The notes beneath the pieces were generated by a model that ran no database searches, was not told the origin of the DNA, and saw only the letters and a program-made list of their open reading frames with translations. This document shows positions 17,459 through 25,607 of a stretch of 64,000 nucleotides of DNA, piece after piece. The first letter of the stretch is position 1; each line of letters begins with the position of its first letter. The stretch comes from Bradyrhizobium sp. JYMT SZCCT0180 (GTDB lineage: Bacteria; Pseudomonadota; Alphaproteobacteria; Rhizobiales; Xanthobacteraceae), in contig NZ_JAFCLZ010000017.1 of assembly GCF_018130165.1 (NCBI RefSeq), forward strand, positions 1 to 64,000, written 5' to 3'. Both the position numbers and the translations under genes were made by a program.

Positions 17459-18400
17459 CTAAAGACCCGCGCCCTTGCCAATGGATCCGGAGAACGAGCG
17501 GTCGACGATGTCGGCGGCGTTGAGCTTCTGCTTGATCAGGCCCGAGCGGAAATAGAGGTCGATCGTTTGCTGCTCGTCGGCCACCACACCGTCATCGATC
17601 GGTGTGACGCGGATTTTCGCCCGACTCAACCAGTTCAACGGCACCGCGGGCGGAATGTTCATCAGTCTGCCCCACGTCTCCGCATAGGCGCTGACATTGG
17701 TCTGCGACCACGCCCGCGCGGCCGTCAGCCGCCCGACAAAATCTTCCAGTTCCGGCCGCTTGTCGCGGATCGCATTCGGCGTCGCGACCTGGAATCCCAG
17801 GCCGGGCGTCAGACCCTCCGCCGTGATCACGCGCCGCGACTGGAACAACACTTCCTCCTGGCTGACATAAGGCTCCCATGTCGACCAGGCGTCGACGGAG
17901 CCTTGCGTATACGCGACCTTGGCGTCCGATGGCGCGAGAAACACGATCTGGACGTCGCTGGTCGACCACCCCTTCGATTCAAGCGCGGCCAGAATCAGCT
18001 GATGGCCGACCGAGCCACGGCCGGTGGCGATCTTCTTGCCTTTCAGGCTTTCGAAGTCAGGGATCGGCGAGTTTTTCGGAACGAGTACCGCGAGCCCTTC
18101 GCGAGTTTGCCGGATCGCGGCGATGGCTTTCACGGGAACATTGGCGGCCGCAGCGAATGTGAACGGCGCGTCGCCGACCAGGCCGGTTTCGATCGCGCCC
18201 GCACTCAACGCTTCCAGTAGCGGCGCCGCGGCCGCGAATTCCTTCCACTCGATCTTGTACGGAACATCCTTGAGCACGCCGGCCGCTTCCATCACGGCCT
18301 GCGAATTGCCCTTTTGATCGCCGACCCGCAATGTGGTCTGGGCGTCCGCCGAGGCAATCGCACTCAGCAGCAGCCCCGCAATGAGAATAGAGCGCATCAT
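17459..18400 (-). CDS. SsuA-like binding protein, last gene of operon 2
   Basis: A 313-residue periplasmic receptor with a short signal peptide (MMRSILIAGLLLSAIASADA). It belongs to a subgroup whose signature is LRVGDQKGNSQAVMEAAGVL, YKIEWKEFAAAAPLLEALSA and AIETGLVGDAPFTFAAAANV, shared with the orphan gene at 24110 and distinct from the RIG(F/Y)QK subgroup of operon 1. Family knowledge points to aliphatic or aromatic sulfonates or sulfate esters. The start overlaps the stop of the LLM monooxygenase gene by 4 bp (ATGA). The operon thus has two receptors, at its two ends. Confidence 0.88.
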   Translation of the reverse strand: MMRSILIAGLLLSAIASADAQTTLRVGDQKGNSQAVMEAAGVLKDVPYKIEWKEFAAAAPLLEALSAGAIETGLVGDAPFTFAAAANVPVKAIAAIRQTREGLAVLVPKNSPIPDFESLKGKKIATGRGSVGHQLILAALESKGWSTSDVQIVFLAPSDAKVAYTQGSVDAWSTWEPYVSQEEVLFQSRRVITAEGLTPGLGFQVATPNAIRDKRPELEDFVGRLTAARAWSQTNVSAYAETWGRLMNIPPAVPLNWLSRAKIRVTPIDDGVVADEQQTIDLYFRSGLIKQKLNAADIVDRSFSGSIGKGAGL

Positions 18401-19497
18401 TCTGCGGCCACTCCCCGAGCAACACTGCGCCCGGCAATCAGTTGACGCGTCAACGGGATCAGTTCGCGGCCGTAGTCGATGGCATCGATCAGGGGTTCGA
18501 AGCCGCGGATCAGGAAATGGCTGATGCCGAGATCGTAATAATCGCCGAACACTTCGGCGACCTGTTCGGGCGTGCCGACCAGCGCCGTGGTGTTGCTATT
18601 GGCGCCGGTGAGCTTTGCGATCTCGGTCCACAGCCGCTTGTCGATCCTTGTCCCCTGCTCGGCCAGCGCCAGCAGCCGTTTCGCGCCGGCGGTGGCATGG
18701 CCGTCCGCAGGCTTGCGATAGCCGGTCTTGTCCTGCAGCGCGGTGGCGCGCGCCAGAATTTCATCGGCCTTGGCCCAGGCCTTCTCCTCGGTATCGGCGA
18801 GGATCGGGCGAACCGAGAGGCTGAAGCGCGGCGTCGGCCGGCCGTGCTTGGCGGCAGCCGCGCGGACCCGCGACGTCACATCGCGCACCTGCGCATAGGA
18901 TTCGCCCCACAGCGCAAACGTATCGGCATGCTTGCCCGCGACCTCGATTGCCGCGTCGGATCCGCCGCCGACGAAGATCGGAATCCCCTCGCTGCGATAC
19001 GGTTTCAACTGCGAGAAGCCGTTCTGCACCTGATAATATTTCCCCTCATAGGTGAACGGCCTTTCGCTGCTCCATTCGGCGCGAACCACGTCCAGGAATT
19101 CGCTGGTGCGGGCGTAGCGTTCATCCTTGTCGTCGATGACGTTGCCGTCCTGCCGCAGTTCGGTGGCGTTACCGCCGGTGATGACATGCAGGGCGACGCG
19201 GCCGCCGGAGAGTTGATCGACGGTCGCAAGCTGGCGGGCGAGCAGCGTCGGCGCGGTGAAACCGGGCCGCTGCGCGATCAGGACGTTCAGTTTGTCGGTC
19301 ACGCCGAGCACGTGCTGGCCGATCTGCAGACCGTCAGGCGTGGTCGAGTGAAACGCCAGCAGCGCGCGATCAAAGCCCGCGTTCTCATGTGCCTTGGCAA
19401 CGGTCTCGACATAGTGCCGGTCGAGAATCGGGCCGTTCCGCACCACGGTTTCGGACGAATAGTTGCTGCCGATGTATCCGATGAATTCCACTGACAT
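18397..19497 (-). CDS. LLM-class FMNH2-dependent sulfonate monooxygenase (SsuD-like)
   Basis: A 366-residue flavin-dependent monooxygenase of the SsuD/MsuD group. It begins MSVEFIGYIGSNYSSETVVR; the frame is open 53 codons further up, but that reads into the upstream gene. Landmarks are LIAQRPGFTAPTLLARQLAT, GRVALHVITGGNATELRQDG and GIPIFVGGGSDAAIEVAGKH. It is more distant from the ssuD of operon 1 than an allele would be, so a different substrate is likely. It needs FMNH2, and operon 2 encodes no reductase. It sits 37 bp after the acyl-CoA-dehydrogenase-like gene and overlaps the following binding-protein gene. Confidence 0.9.
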   Translation of the reverse strand: MSVEFIGYIGSNYSSETVVRNGPILDRHYVETVAKAHENAGFDRALLAFHSTTPDGLQIGQHVLGVTDKLNVLIAQRPGFTAPTLLARQLATVDQLSGGRVALHVITGGNATELRQDGNVIDDKDERYARTSEFLDVVRAEWSSERPFTYEGKYYQVQNGFSQLKPYRSEGIPIFVGGGSDAAIEVAGKHADTFALWGESYAQVRDVTSRVRAAAAKHGRPTPRFSLSVRPILADTEEKAWAKADEILARATALQDKTGYRKPADGHATAGAKRLLALAEQGTRIDKRLWTEIAKLTGANSNTTALVGTPEQVAEVFGDYYDLGISHFLIRGFEPLIDAIDYGRELIPLTRQLIAGRSVARGVAAE

Positions 19498-19534
19498 GAG
19501 CTTGCTCCAGAGTTCGGGATTGGTTCGCTGATAT

Positions 19535-20719
19535 TCAGGCGCCGAGCGCCAGACGTCCGGCGTTGACGCGGGTGGCGTCGTCCTGCGGCGTGTGAACCCG
19601 CCCGCACAGGACATCGCGATAATGCCGCTCCAGCGGATTGGCGCGGGTGAGACCATGATTGCTGGTCAGCGACAGCGCGTCTTCGAGAATCGCGACTGCA
19701 TTGTTGGTGACCGTGAGCTTGACGATGCTGGATTCGGACGCGCTGAGCTGCACGCCATCGTCGAAATCGCCGGCAAAACTGTCGATCAGGCGCGCGTTGA
19801 CGGCAAGACGCGCCTCGATGCCGCCGACGATCTCCTGCACCCTCGGCAGCGTCGCCAGCGATGCGCCGAGGTTGGACGGCTTCCGGTTTTTCAGGAATTC
19901 GACCAGCCAGTCGCGCGCCGCACGGGCGACGCCGTCATAGATCGCGGCGACGAAGATCGCATGCACCACGGACTGGGTGAAATCCGGCACCCGCCAATCC
20001 TCGGGCGCGCGGACGTCGATCTCATGGTCGAGCGGGAACACGACGTCTTCGAACACGACGTCATGGCTGCCGCTGGCGCGCAGGCCAAGATGGTCCCACG
20101 TTTCGACAATCCGCGTGCCCGGCAATCCCGCGGGAACCAGGAACAGGCCGACGCGCGTCTCCGGCTCGTCGGTCTTCGCCCACACCGCATACCATTTCAG
20201 GATCGGCGCGCCGGTCGAATAGATCTTGCGGCCAGAGAGCCGCCATCCGGTCTCGGTCTTTCGCGCGGTTGTCGCCGGCAGCCCGCCGCGCGCGGGCGAG
20301 CCCAGATCCGGCTCGACCCGCAGTGCATTGATCAGCGCCACGCCGTCGATTGCTTCCCGTGCCAGCTTGCGCGACAGACGCCCCGGCCAGCGCGTGCTGC
20401 GTGCCATCACCAGATGCTGGATGTAGTGCATCGACAGCACCAGCGCGGTCGATGGATCAGCCTTGCCGAAGATGCCGAGGATGCGCGCGGTATCGAGCGC
20501 ACCGGCGCCGTGGCCGCCGAGCGCCGTCGGTACGGTCAGCGCCAACAATCCCGCCTCGGCAAGCTCCTTGAAATTTTCATGCGGAAAACTGGCGTCGCGA
20601 TCGTGCTGCGCAGCGCGCGCTGCGAACTCCGACGCGAGTGCCCGCGCGCAATCGTACGGCACCGGCGCGGCCTCCGCCGGAGACTCCTTGCGTATCGAGC
20701 TGTTGATCGCGCTCACCAT
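19535..20719 (-). CDS. Acyl-CoA-dehydrogenase-fold flavin monooxygenase (DszC/SfnB-like)
   Basis: A 394-residue protein with the acyl-CoA dehydrogenase fold: N-terminal helices with AEAGLLALTVPTALGGHGAG, a middle beta domain with GWRLSGRKIYSTGAP and WDHLGLRASGSHDVVFEDV, and a C-terminal helical domain. In sulfur loci such proteins (DszC, SfnB) are FMNH2-dependent oxygenases acting on sulfides, sulfoxides or sulfones rather than acyl-CoA. The setting between an ABC importer and an LLM monooxygenase supports that role. Its start overlaps the ATPase stop by 7 bp. A genuine acyl-CoA dehydrogenase is the alternative; no CoA-pathway gene is nearby. Confidence 0.8.
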   Translation of the reverse strand: MVSAINSSIRKESPAEAAPVPYDCARALASEFAARAAQHDRDASFPHENFKELAEAGLLALTVPTALGGHGAGALDTARILGIFGKADPSTALVLSMHYIQHLVMARSTRWPGRLSRKLAREAIDGVALINALRVEPDLGSPARGGLPATTARKTETGWRLSGRKIYSTGAPILKWYAVWAKTDEPETRVGLFLVPAGLPGTRIVETWDHLGLRASGSHDVVFEDVVFPLDHEIDVRAPEDWRVPDFTQSVVHAIFVAAIYDGVARAARDWLVEFLKNRKPSNLGASLATLPRVQEIVGGIEARLAVNARLIDSFAGDFDDGVQLSASESSIVKLTVTNNAVAILEDALSLTSNHGLTRANPLERHYRDVLCGRVHTPQDDATRVNAGRLALGA

Positions 20720-21510
20720 GTGGCGTCCAATCCGAGCAGGCCGAGGATGTTACGGCGAAGCTCCGCCAGCCTGGGATCACCGCGGTGCCGCGGATACGGA
20801 CGATCGACCGCGATGTCGGCCTTGATGCGCGCCGGACGATCGCTGAACACGATGACGCGGTTGGCGAGGAACAAGGCTTCCTCGACGTCATGGGTCACCA
20901 GCAGCGTGGTAAATCCCTTGCGCTGCCACAGCGCCACGATTTCGGCCTGCATCGTGATGCGCGTCAGCGAATCCAGCTTGCCGAGCGGCTCATCGAGGAT
21001 GAGGATCTTGGGATCGTTCACCAGCGCCCGCGCCAGCGCAACGCGCTGCGCCATACCACCCGACAATTGATGTGGATAGGCATTGCGAAACTGCGACAGC
21101 CCGACGAGGTCAAGCGCGGCATCAACACGATGGCGCTGGGTCTTCAGGATGCCCTGCGCCTCAAGCCCGAGCGCGACGTTATTCCAGACGGTTCGCCACG
21201 GAAATAGCGTCGGATCTTGAAACACCACCACGCGAGACGGAAACGGTCCGGTGACGGGATCGCCGTCCTCGCGCAGTACGCCCGATCGCGGCGCCTCAAG
21301 TCCCGCGACCAGCCGCAGCAAGGTCGACTTGCCGCAGCCGGAGGGGCCGAGCAGCGCGATGAATTCGCCGGGCTTGACGCTGAAATTGACGTCGTCGAGC
21401 ACCGGCAAGACGCTGCCATCGATGTCGAAGGCGTGGCTGATGCGTTCGACATCGAGCGAGGCGCCGACGGCCGGATAAGTGACCGCTTCGGCCAACGCAT
21501 GCGCTACCAT
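20713..21510 (-). CDS. ABC importer ATPase (SsuB/TauB type), operon 2
   Basis: A 265-residue ATPase. Walker A is GPSGCGKST, the signature LSGGMAQRVALARAL, Walker B KILILDEPLGKLD, and the His switch LVTHDVEEA. The ATG giving MVAHALAEAVTYPAVG is preferred; the longer frame upstream overlaps the permease. It overlaps the permease stop by 7 bp and the oxygenase start by 7 bp. It should power the importer formed with the permease and the binding protein of the same operon. Confidence 0.92.
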   Translation of the reverse strand: MVAHALAEAVTYPAVGASLDVERISHAFDIDGSVLPVLDDVNFSVKPGEFIALLGPSGCGKSTLLRLVAGLEAPRSGVLREDGDPVTGPFPSRVVVFQDPTLFPWRTVWNNVALGLEAQGILKTQRHRVDAALDLVGLSQFRNAYPHQLSGGMAQRVALARALVNDPKILILDEPLGKLDSLTRITMQAEIVALWQRKGFTTLLVTHDVEEALFLANRVIVFSDRPARIKADIAVDRPYPRHRGDPRLAELRRNILGLLGLDATW

Positions 21511-22544
21511 TTGACGACTCCCTTCTGCCAGATCAGCAGGCGGTCGCGCGTCCGGAACAGCAGCGTGATCGCGCCTGAGCACAGCAGCGACATCACGATC
21601 AACGCGGCATACATGTTGGCATACGCCGCCCAGCCTTGCGCCCATTGCAGATACCAGCCGAGCCCCGCCTTGACGCCGATCATTTCCGCGACGACCAGCA
21701 CCGCAAACGACGAACCGAGGCCCATGAACAGGCCGACGAACACATGGGGAAGCGCCGCAGGAATCGCGACCTTCAGCACCAGGAACGACGGCTTCGCGCC
21801 GAGCGTCCGCGCCACGTCGTAATAGGCGTTGCTGACGCTCGCGACGCCGGACCAGGTCAGCACCGTGACTGGAAATCCGGTCGCGAGCGCGATCAGGAAC
21901 GTGCTCGCGCTCCAGCTCGACGGGAAGGTGAAGAACGCGATCGGCAGCCATGCCGTCGCCGGCAACGGGCCGATGAACCGCAGCACCGGATGCACCCAGT
22001 AACCGACGCTGCGCGACCAGCCGATCGACACGCCCGTCAGAAAGCCGACGGTGGCGCCGATGACGTATCCGCCGAGCTGAAGCCTTACCGAGGCAATGAT
22101 GCTGTCGAGCAATTTGGGCAGATCATCGGTGTAGACTTCGATGATGGATTGCGGCGGCGGGAAGAACGGCAGCGGCAGCCACCCGAACTTTGCGGTCGCG
22201 ACTTCCCACAGCGTCAGGAACAACGCTGATACCAGCAGCCACGGCGCACGCCGTTGCAGGCCGGTATTGAACCGCCCGAGCCGGCTGCCCGCCACCGTCG
22301 CCAGGAAAATGGCGCCGGAGATGACGAAGGCAGCGGCGGCGAGCTGATGGGTGCGCGTCCAGTCGCCGATGTCCGGCCACCACAGGCACGAAATGCCGAA
22401 CCCGACCCACGCCAGGCTTGCGAACACGCCGGTTCCGCCTGCCGGTAGGGAGAACGCCAGCGACAGCGGCCGCCCTGAAAGTGCTGCGCCTTCTTCCGCC
22501 GATTGCGCCAGCGCGACCGTCTTAGACGCCGAATACGTCGACAT
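21504..22544 (-). CDS. ABC importer permease with extended N-terminus, operon 2
   Basis: A 346-residue permease, longer than the usual 250-280. The core is a BPD_transp_1 domain with IIASVRLQLGGYVIGATVGF, the contact loop YYDVARTLGAKPSFLVLKVA and IPAALPHVFVGLFMGLGSSF. The extra N-terminal 100 residues contain two more hydrophobic segments (FASLAWVGFGISCLWWP and AAAAFVISGAIFLATVAG). ATG at 22544 (MSTYSASKTV) is chosen; an in-frame TTG is 15 bp upstream. The start lies 23 bp inside the binding-protein gene. Likely transports organosulfur compounds. Confidence 0.88.
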   Translation of the reverse strand: MSTYSASKTVALAQSAEEGAALSGRPLSLAFSLPAGGTGVFASLAWVGFGISCLWWPDIGDWTRTHQLAAAAFVISGAIFLATVAGSRLGRFNTGLQRRAPWLLVSALFLTLWEVATAKFGWLPLPFFPPPQSIIEVYTDDLPKLLDSIIASVRLQLGGYVIGATVGFLTGVSIGWSRSVGYWVHPVLRFIGPLPATAWLPIAFFTFPSSWSASTFLIALATGFPVTVLTWSGVASVSNAYYDVARTLGAKPSFLVLKVAIPAALPHVFVGLFMGLGSSFAVLVVAEMIGVKAGLGWYLQWAQGWAAYANMYAALIVMSLLCSGAITLLFRTRDRLLIWQKGVVKW

Positions 22545-23625
22545 AGATCCGCTCCGCAAATTTCGCCGTGTCGGTGCTGGCCTTGAAGACTGAAACGCTC
22601 TTCAAATCGTCCGCATAGGCCTTCAGTTCCCGCTTCAACACTTCGCCGACGGGATGGTGATGATGGGTGTGGTAACGGACCATCGCCTGCAGATCCTGCA
22701 GGCTCGCCGTCTTGGGCGCGTAAGGCTGGAACGAAGCCGCGGCGACGTCAGGGTTTTGCGCAGTGAACATCGCGGCATCGAGCAGCGCCTGCGTGATGGC
22801 ACGCGCGACCTGCGGCTCTTCGCGAACCAGGCTGCCGCGCAATCCGAGAATGCAGCAGGTCTTGTCCTTATATTCACCGTCGAGGTTGGACGCGACCTCC
22901 TTGTAGGAGCTGTCCTTCAGCCAGATATGGGCAATCGGATCGGACGCCAGGAACGCCTGAACCTCGCCCTTCTCGACGGCGAGCTGCAGCAGATTGCCGG
23001 GATAGGCGCGCCAGTCGACATCCTTGTTGGGGTCGATGCCCTGCTTGGCAAGCTGGATCGAAAAGAAGTTCTTGTCCGGCCCGCCGAGATCGCCGACCGC
23101 GACGATCTTGCCCTTGAGGTCGGTCAGCTTGTCGACGCCCGAATTGACGCGCGACAGCACCCGCATGCAGCCGCCATGGGTTCCAGCCGCGATCTTGACG
23201 TCGAACCCCTGCTCCAGCGGCTTCAGCCAACGCAACGCCATGCCGAGCCCCGCGTCGCTCTTGCCGGTCGCGATCGCTTCCAGCAACTGATCGGTCGAGC
23301 CGCTGTAGTTGATCAGTTCGACATCGAGATTGTGCTTCTTGAAGATGCCCTGGTCGATCGCCACTGGAACCGGCACGAGGCAGACCGCGCCGGCATTCCA
23401 TGACAATTTCAGCTTTCGCGGCGCTCCTGATAGCGCCGGTGCATTGGACGCGGTCCTGCAGATCGGAAACTCTGAGAAATCGATGCCGGGTGTCGTTGCG
23501 CGGAACGGAAAGGCCTGCGCGCCGAACACGCCTAACGGCGCGGCCAAAGCCGCGGCAGCCCCGCCGCGCAGCAACGTTCGGCGATCCAGCCGCGTTACGT
23601 CGTTCTTTCCATCTCGTGACATCAT
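22522..23625 (-). CDS. Nitrate/sulfonate/taurine-type binding protein, first gene of operon 2
   Basis: A 367-residue receptor of the NMT1/SsuA superfamily. A Tat-type signal (RLDRRTLLRGGAAAALAAP) is followed by KLKLSWNAGAVCLVPVPVAI, FKKHNLDVELINYSGSTDQL and DLKGKIVAVGDLGGPDKNFF. It lacks the R(I/V)G.QK motif of the other receptors here and so belongs to a separate branch. Unusual points are a His cluster (RYHTHHHHPVGE, near residue 320) and a CC pair (DKTCCILGLRG). It is the promoter-proximal gene of operon 2 and divergent from the orphan SsuA-like gene at 24110. The substrate is unknown. Confidence 0.85.
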   Translation of the reverse strand: MMSRDGKNDVTRLDRRTLLRGGAAAALAAPLGVFGAQAFPFRATTPGIDFSEFPICRTASNAPALSGAPRKLKLSWNAGAVCLVPVPVAIDQGIFKKHNLDVELINYSGSTDQLLEAIATGKSDAGLGMALRWLKPLEQGFDVKIAAGTHGGCMRVLSRVNSGVDKLTDLKGKIVAVGDLGGPDKNFFSIQLAKQGIDPNKDVDWRAYPGNLLQLAVEKGEVQAFLASDPIAHIWLKDSSYKEVASNLDGEYKDKTCCILGLRGSLVREEPQVARAITQALLDAAMFTAQNPDVAAASFQPYAPKTASLQDLQAMVRYHTHHHHPVGEVLKRELKAYADDLKSVSVFKASTDTAKFAERIYVDVFGV

Positions 23626-24109
23626 GCACTCCTGCTCTCAAAACGGCATGGCGCCGCCGCCGGCGCAGCACGTGGATGCTGCGGCCCGTTATGTTCCACA
23701 CTGGCGATCGGTTATTCGGTGCAATCCCCGCGAGACTCCGATCTCGCGCCGTTGATCTGACGTTCAAATGATGCGCGGCAGCAACGCCGTCGTCAATGAA
23801 ATGGAATTTTGAATGTGAAATCGAACGGAGAGATTTTCTCCACGCTGATATCGCCCTGCGATGAAACGGTTTTCGCGCGCTCACCCGCCATGCAGCGACC
23901 ATGCGTCAGTTCAATTCTGTTGAATTCGAACTGATTCAAGGCTCGCAGCAGACACCTTTCATCTTCGCGTGAGTAGCGAGACGATCATTGCCGGCACATC
24001 AAAATATTCAGTCAGCCATTTCATTGACTGCGCACCCGTCGCTCGTACGCTTGGTGCATCGCTGATTGCCTCACGCAATGCGGCGGATCACATCGGAAAG
24101 AACAAAGGC
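23626..24109. promoter_or_regulatory. Divergent control region of organosulfur operon 2
   Basis: A 484-bp gap between divergent genes; I found no gene in it. The clearest feature is a dyad at about 23907-23933 with outer arms cagttc and gaactg around aattctgttgaattc, which could bind a dimeric regulator. A TTGACTGC segment near 24025 resembles the one near 15399 in the other divergent region. Its use as a -35 element is speculative. Confidence 0.35.
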
Positions 24110-25093
24110 ATGAACAAACTCGAATCAACACCGCGCATACGCATCCGCAGACTCGGCGCCACGCTGTTCGGCGCGGCGCTGGGGCTGGCGATAACAGCAT
24201 CGGCCATGGCGGCAGACACCGTGACGCTGCGCGTCGGCGACCAGAAGGGCGGCAACCGTTCGCTGCTCGAAATCGCGGGATTGGCGAAGGATCTTCCCTA
24301 CAAGATCGAATGGTCGGAATTTCCTGCCGCGGCGCCGATACTCGAAGCATTGAACGCCGGCGCGCTCGATGTCGGCTACACCGGCGACCTGTCCTTCCTC
24401 ACCGTCTATGCCACCGGCGCGCCGATCAAGGCGATCGGCGGCACGCGATCCGACGCCAGCACGCAGGCAATTCTCGTTCGACAGGATTCTCCGATCAAGA
24501 CGGCCGCGGATCTGAAAGGCAAGCGGCTGGCGGGAACGCGCGGCGGCTGGGGCCAGTTCCTGATCGACGCGACGCTGGAGAAAGCCGGATACAAGGTCGA
24601 CGACGCGACCTTTGCGCCGCTCGGACCGGTCGATGCCAAGATCGCGCTGGTCGCCGGCTCGATCGACGGCTGGGCGGTGTGGGAGCCCTACGTGTCCTAC
24701 GCAACGCTGAAGGACAAGGCCCGCGTCGTCGCCAACGGCGAAGGCCTGACGCCGACCATCACCTTCATCGTGGCATCCGATTCCGCCATCGCCACCAAGC
24801 GGGCGGCCGTGCAGGATCTCGTGCAGCGGCTCAACAAGGCGCGGCTGTGGTCGCTCGATCACCTGCCAGAATATGCCAAAAACACCTCCGAGCTGACCAA
24901 GCTGCCGGAAGACGTGCTGCTCAGCGCCTACACCGCGCAGAAAACCAGCCCGATCGTGATCGATGCCGCTATCGTCAAGGAAGTGCAGGCGGCATCCGAC
25001 CGCGCCACCCGCTACGGCATCCTTTCCAAGACACTCGATGTCGGCAAGGCCGTCGATCGCAGCTTTACGGCGGCGGCCGCCGGATCGAACTGA
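24110..25093 (+). CDS. Orphan SsuA-like binding protein divergent from operon 2
   Basis: A 327-residue periplasmic receptor. The ATG giving MNKLESTPRIRIRRLGATLF is chosen because it yields a normal signal peptide (LFGAALGLAITASAMAADT); the longer frame adds 47 unsupported residues. It shares VTLRVGDQKGGNRSLLEIAG, YKIEWSEFPAAAPILEALNA and ALDVGYTGDLSF with the operon 2 receptor at 17459. It stands alone and divergent, mirroring the arrangement at 15435, and probably feeds the operon 2 importer. Confidence 0.88.
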   Translation: MNKLESTPRIRIRRLGATLFGAALGLAITASAMAADTVTLRVGDQKGGNRSLLEIAGLAKDLPYKIEWSEFPAAAPILEALNAGALDVGYTGDLSFLTVYATGAPIKAIGGTRSDASTQAILVRQDSPIKTAADLKGKRLAGTRGGWGQFLIDATLEKAGYKVDDATFAPLGPVDAKIALVAGSIDGWAVWEPYVSYATLKDKARVVANGEGLTPTITFIVASDSAIATKRAAVQDLVQRLNKARLWSLDHLPEYAKNTSELTKLPEDVLLSAYTAQKTSPIVIDAAIVKEVQAASDRATRYGILSKTLDVGKAVDRSFTAAAAGSN

Positions 25094-25179
25094 CACCAAC
25101 GCATCGACCCGAACGAACGGGCCGGCATCCGGTGCCGGCCCTTACTTCCGACCAAGCGAGTACGCGCATCAGGTGACCG

Positions 25180-25275
25180 ATGATTCAACGCAGCACGATC
25201 TATCCAATCAAAATGGCGGCAGTGATCGTCTGCCAGGCGGCGCTGCTGGCGATGATCGTCTGGGGTTTTCACTAA
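25180..25275 (+). CDS. Possible 31-residue membrane peptide
   Basis: A short frame reads MIQRSTIYPIKMAAVIVCQA then ALLAMIVWGFH. It has a basic N-terminus and one hydrophobic helix, with aggtga immediately upstream as a ribosome-binding site. It lies 86 bp after the SsuA-like gene on the same strand. Conservation cannot be judged here; chance is not excluded. Confidence 0.35.
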   Translation: MIQRSTIYPIKMAAVIVCQAALLAMIVWGFH

Positions 25276-25331
25276 ACTCTGAACCTCCCGGCGGAAGGCC
25301 ACTCAACGAAACGTACTGGGCTGCATCAGAC

Positions 25332-25574
25332 ATGATCCCGCATTACACCATCCGGCATCTCGCGGGAGCGCGCGAGGAGCTCTCATGCTTCCGACAGCTG
25401 GAGGATGAGAGCGCGGCGCTGTACTTCAATATTGTGCACGGCGCGAAGGTCCAGAGGCGCTTCACCACAGAAAAATCGGGAGTGCCTTGCACGGACTACG
25501 TCCTGATCGCGCGCGAGGATGGCAGCGGCGGAGCCGTCAGGGAACGGGCTATCGCGCTGTTCGACGCCTCCTGA
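25332..25574 (+). CDS. Hypothetical 80-residue protein
   Basis: From ATG at 25332 the product reads MIPHYTIRHLAGAREELSCF, then a mixed alpha/beta sequence ending AVRERAIALFDAS. It has no signal peptide or membrane span. The frame is open further upstream but that part is low-quality Arg/Pro-rich translation overlapping the binding-protein gene. I do not recognise the family. Amino-acid composition looks protein-like, which is the main support. Confidence 0.4.
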   Translation: MIPHYTIRHLAGAREELSCFRQLEDESAALYFNIVHGAKVQRRFTTEKSGVPCTDYVLIAREDGSGGAVRERAIALFDAS

Positions 25575-25607
25575 TCAAGACTTTCCCAGGCGACCTCGGC
25601 GTGCCCG

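Noticed and set aside
24963..25331. Upstream extension of the 80-residue hypothetical protein
   Set aside because: It runs out of frame through the end of the SsuA-like gene and is Arg/Pro-rich; the ATG at 25332 is more credible.
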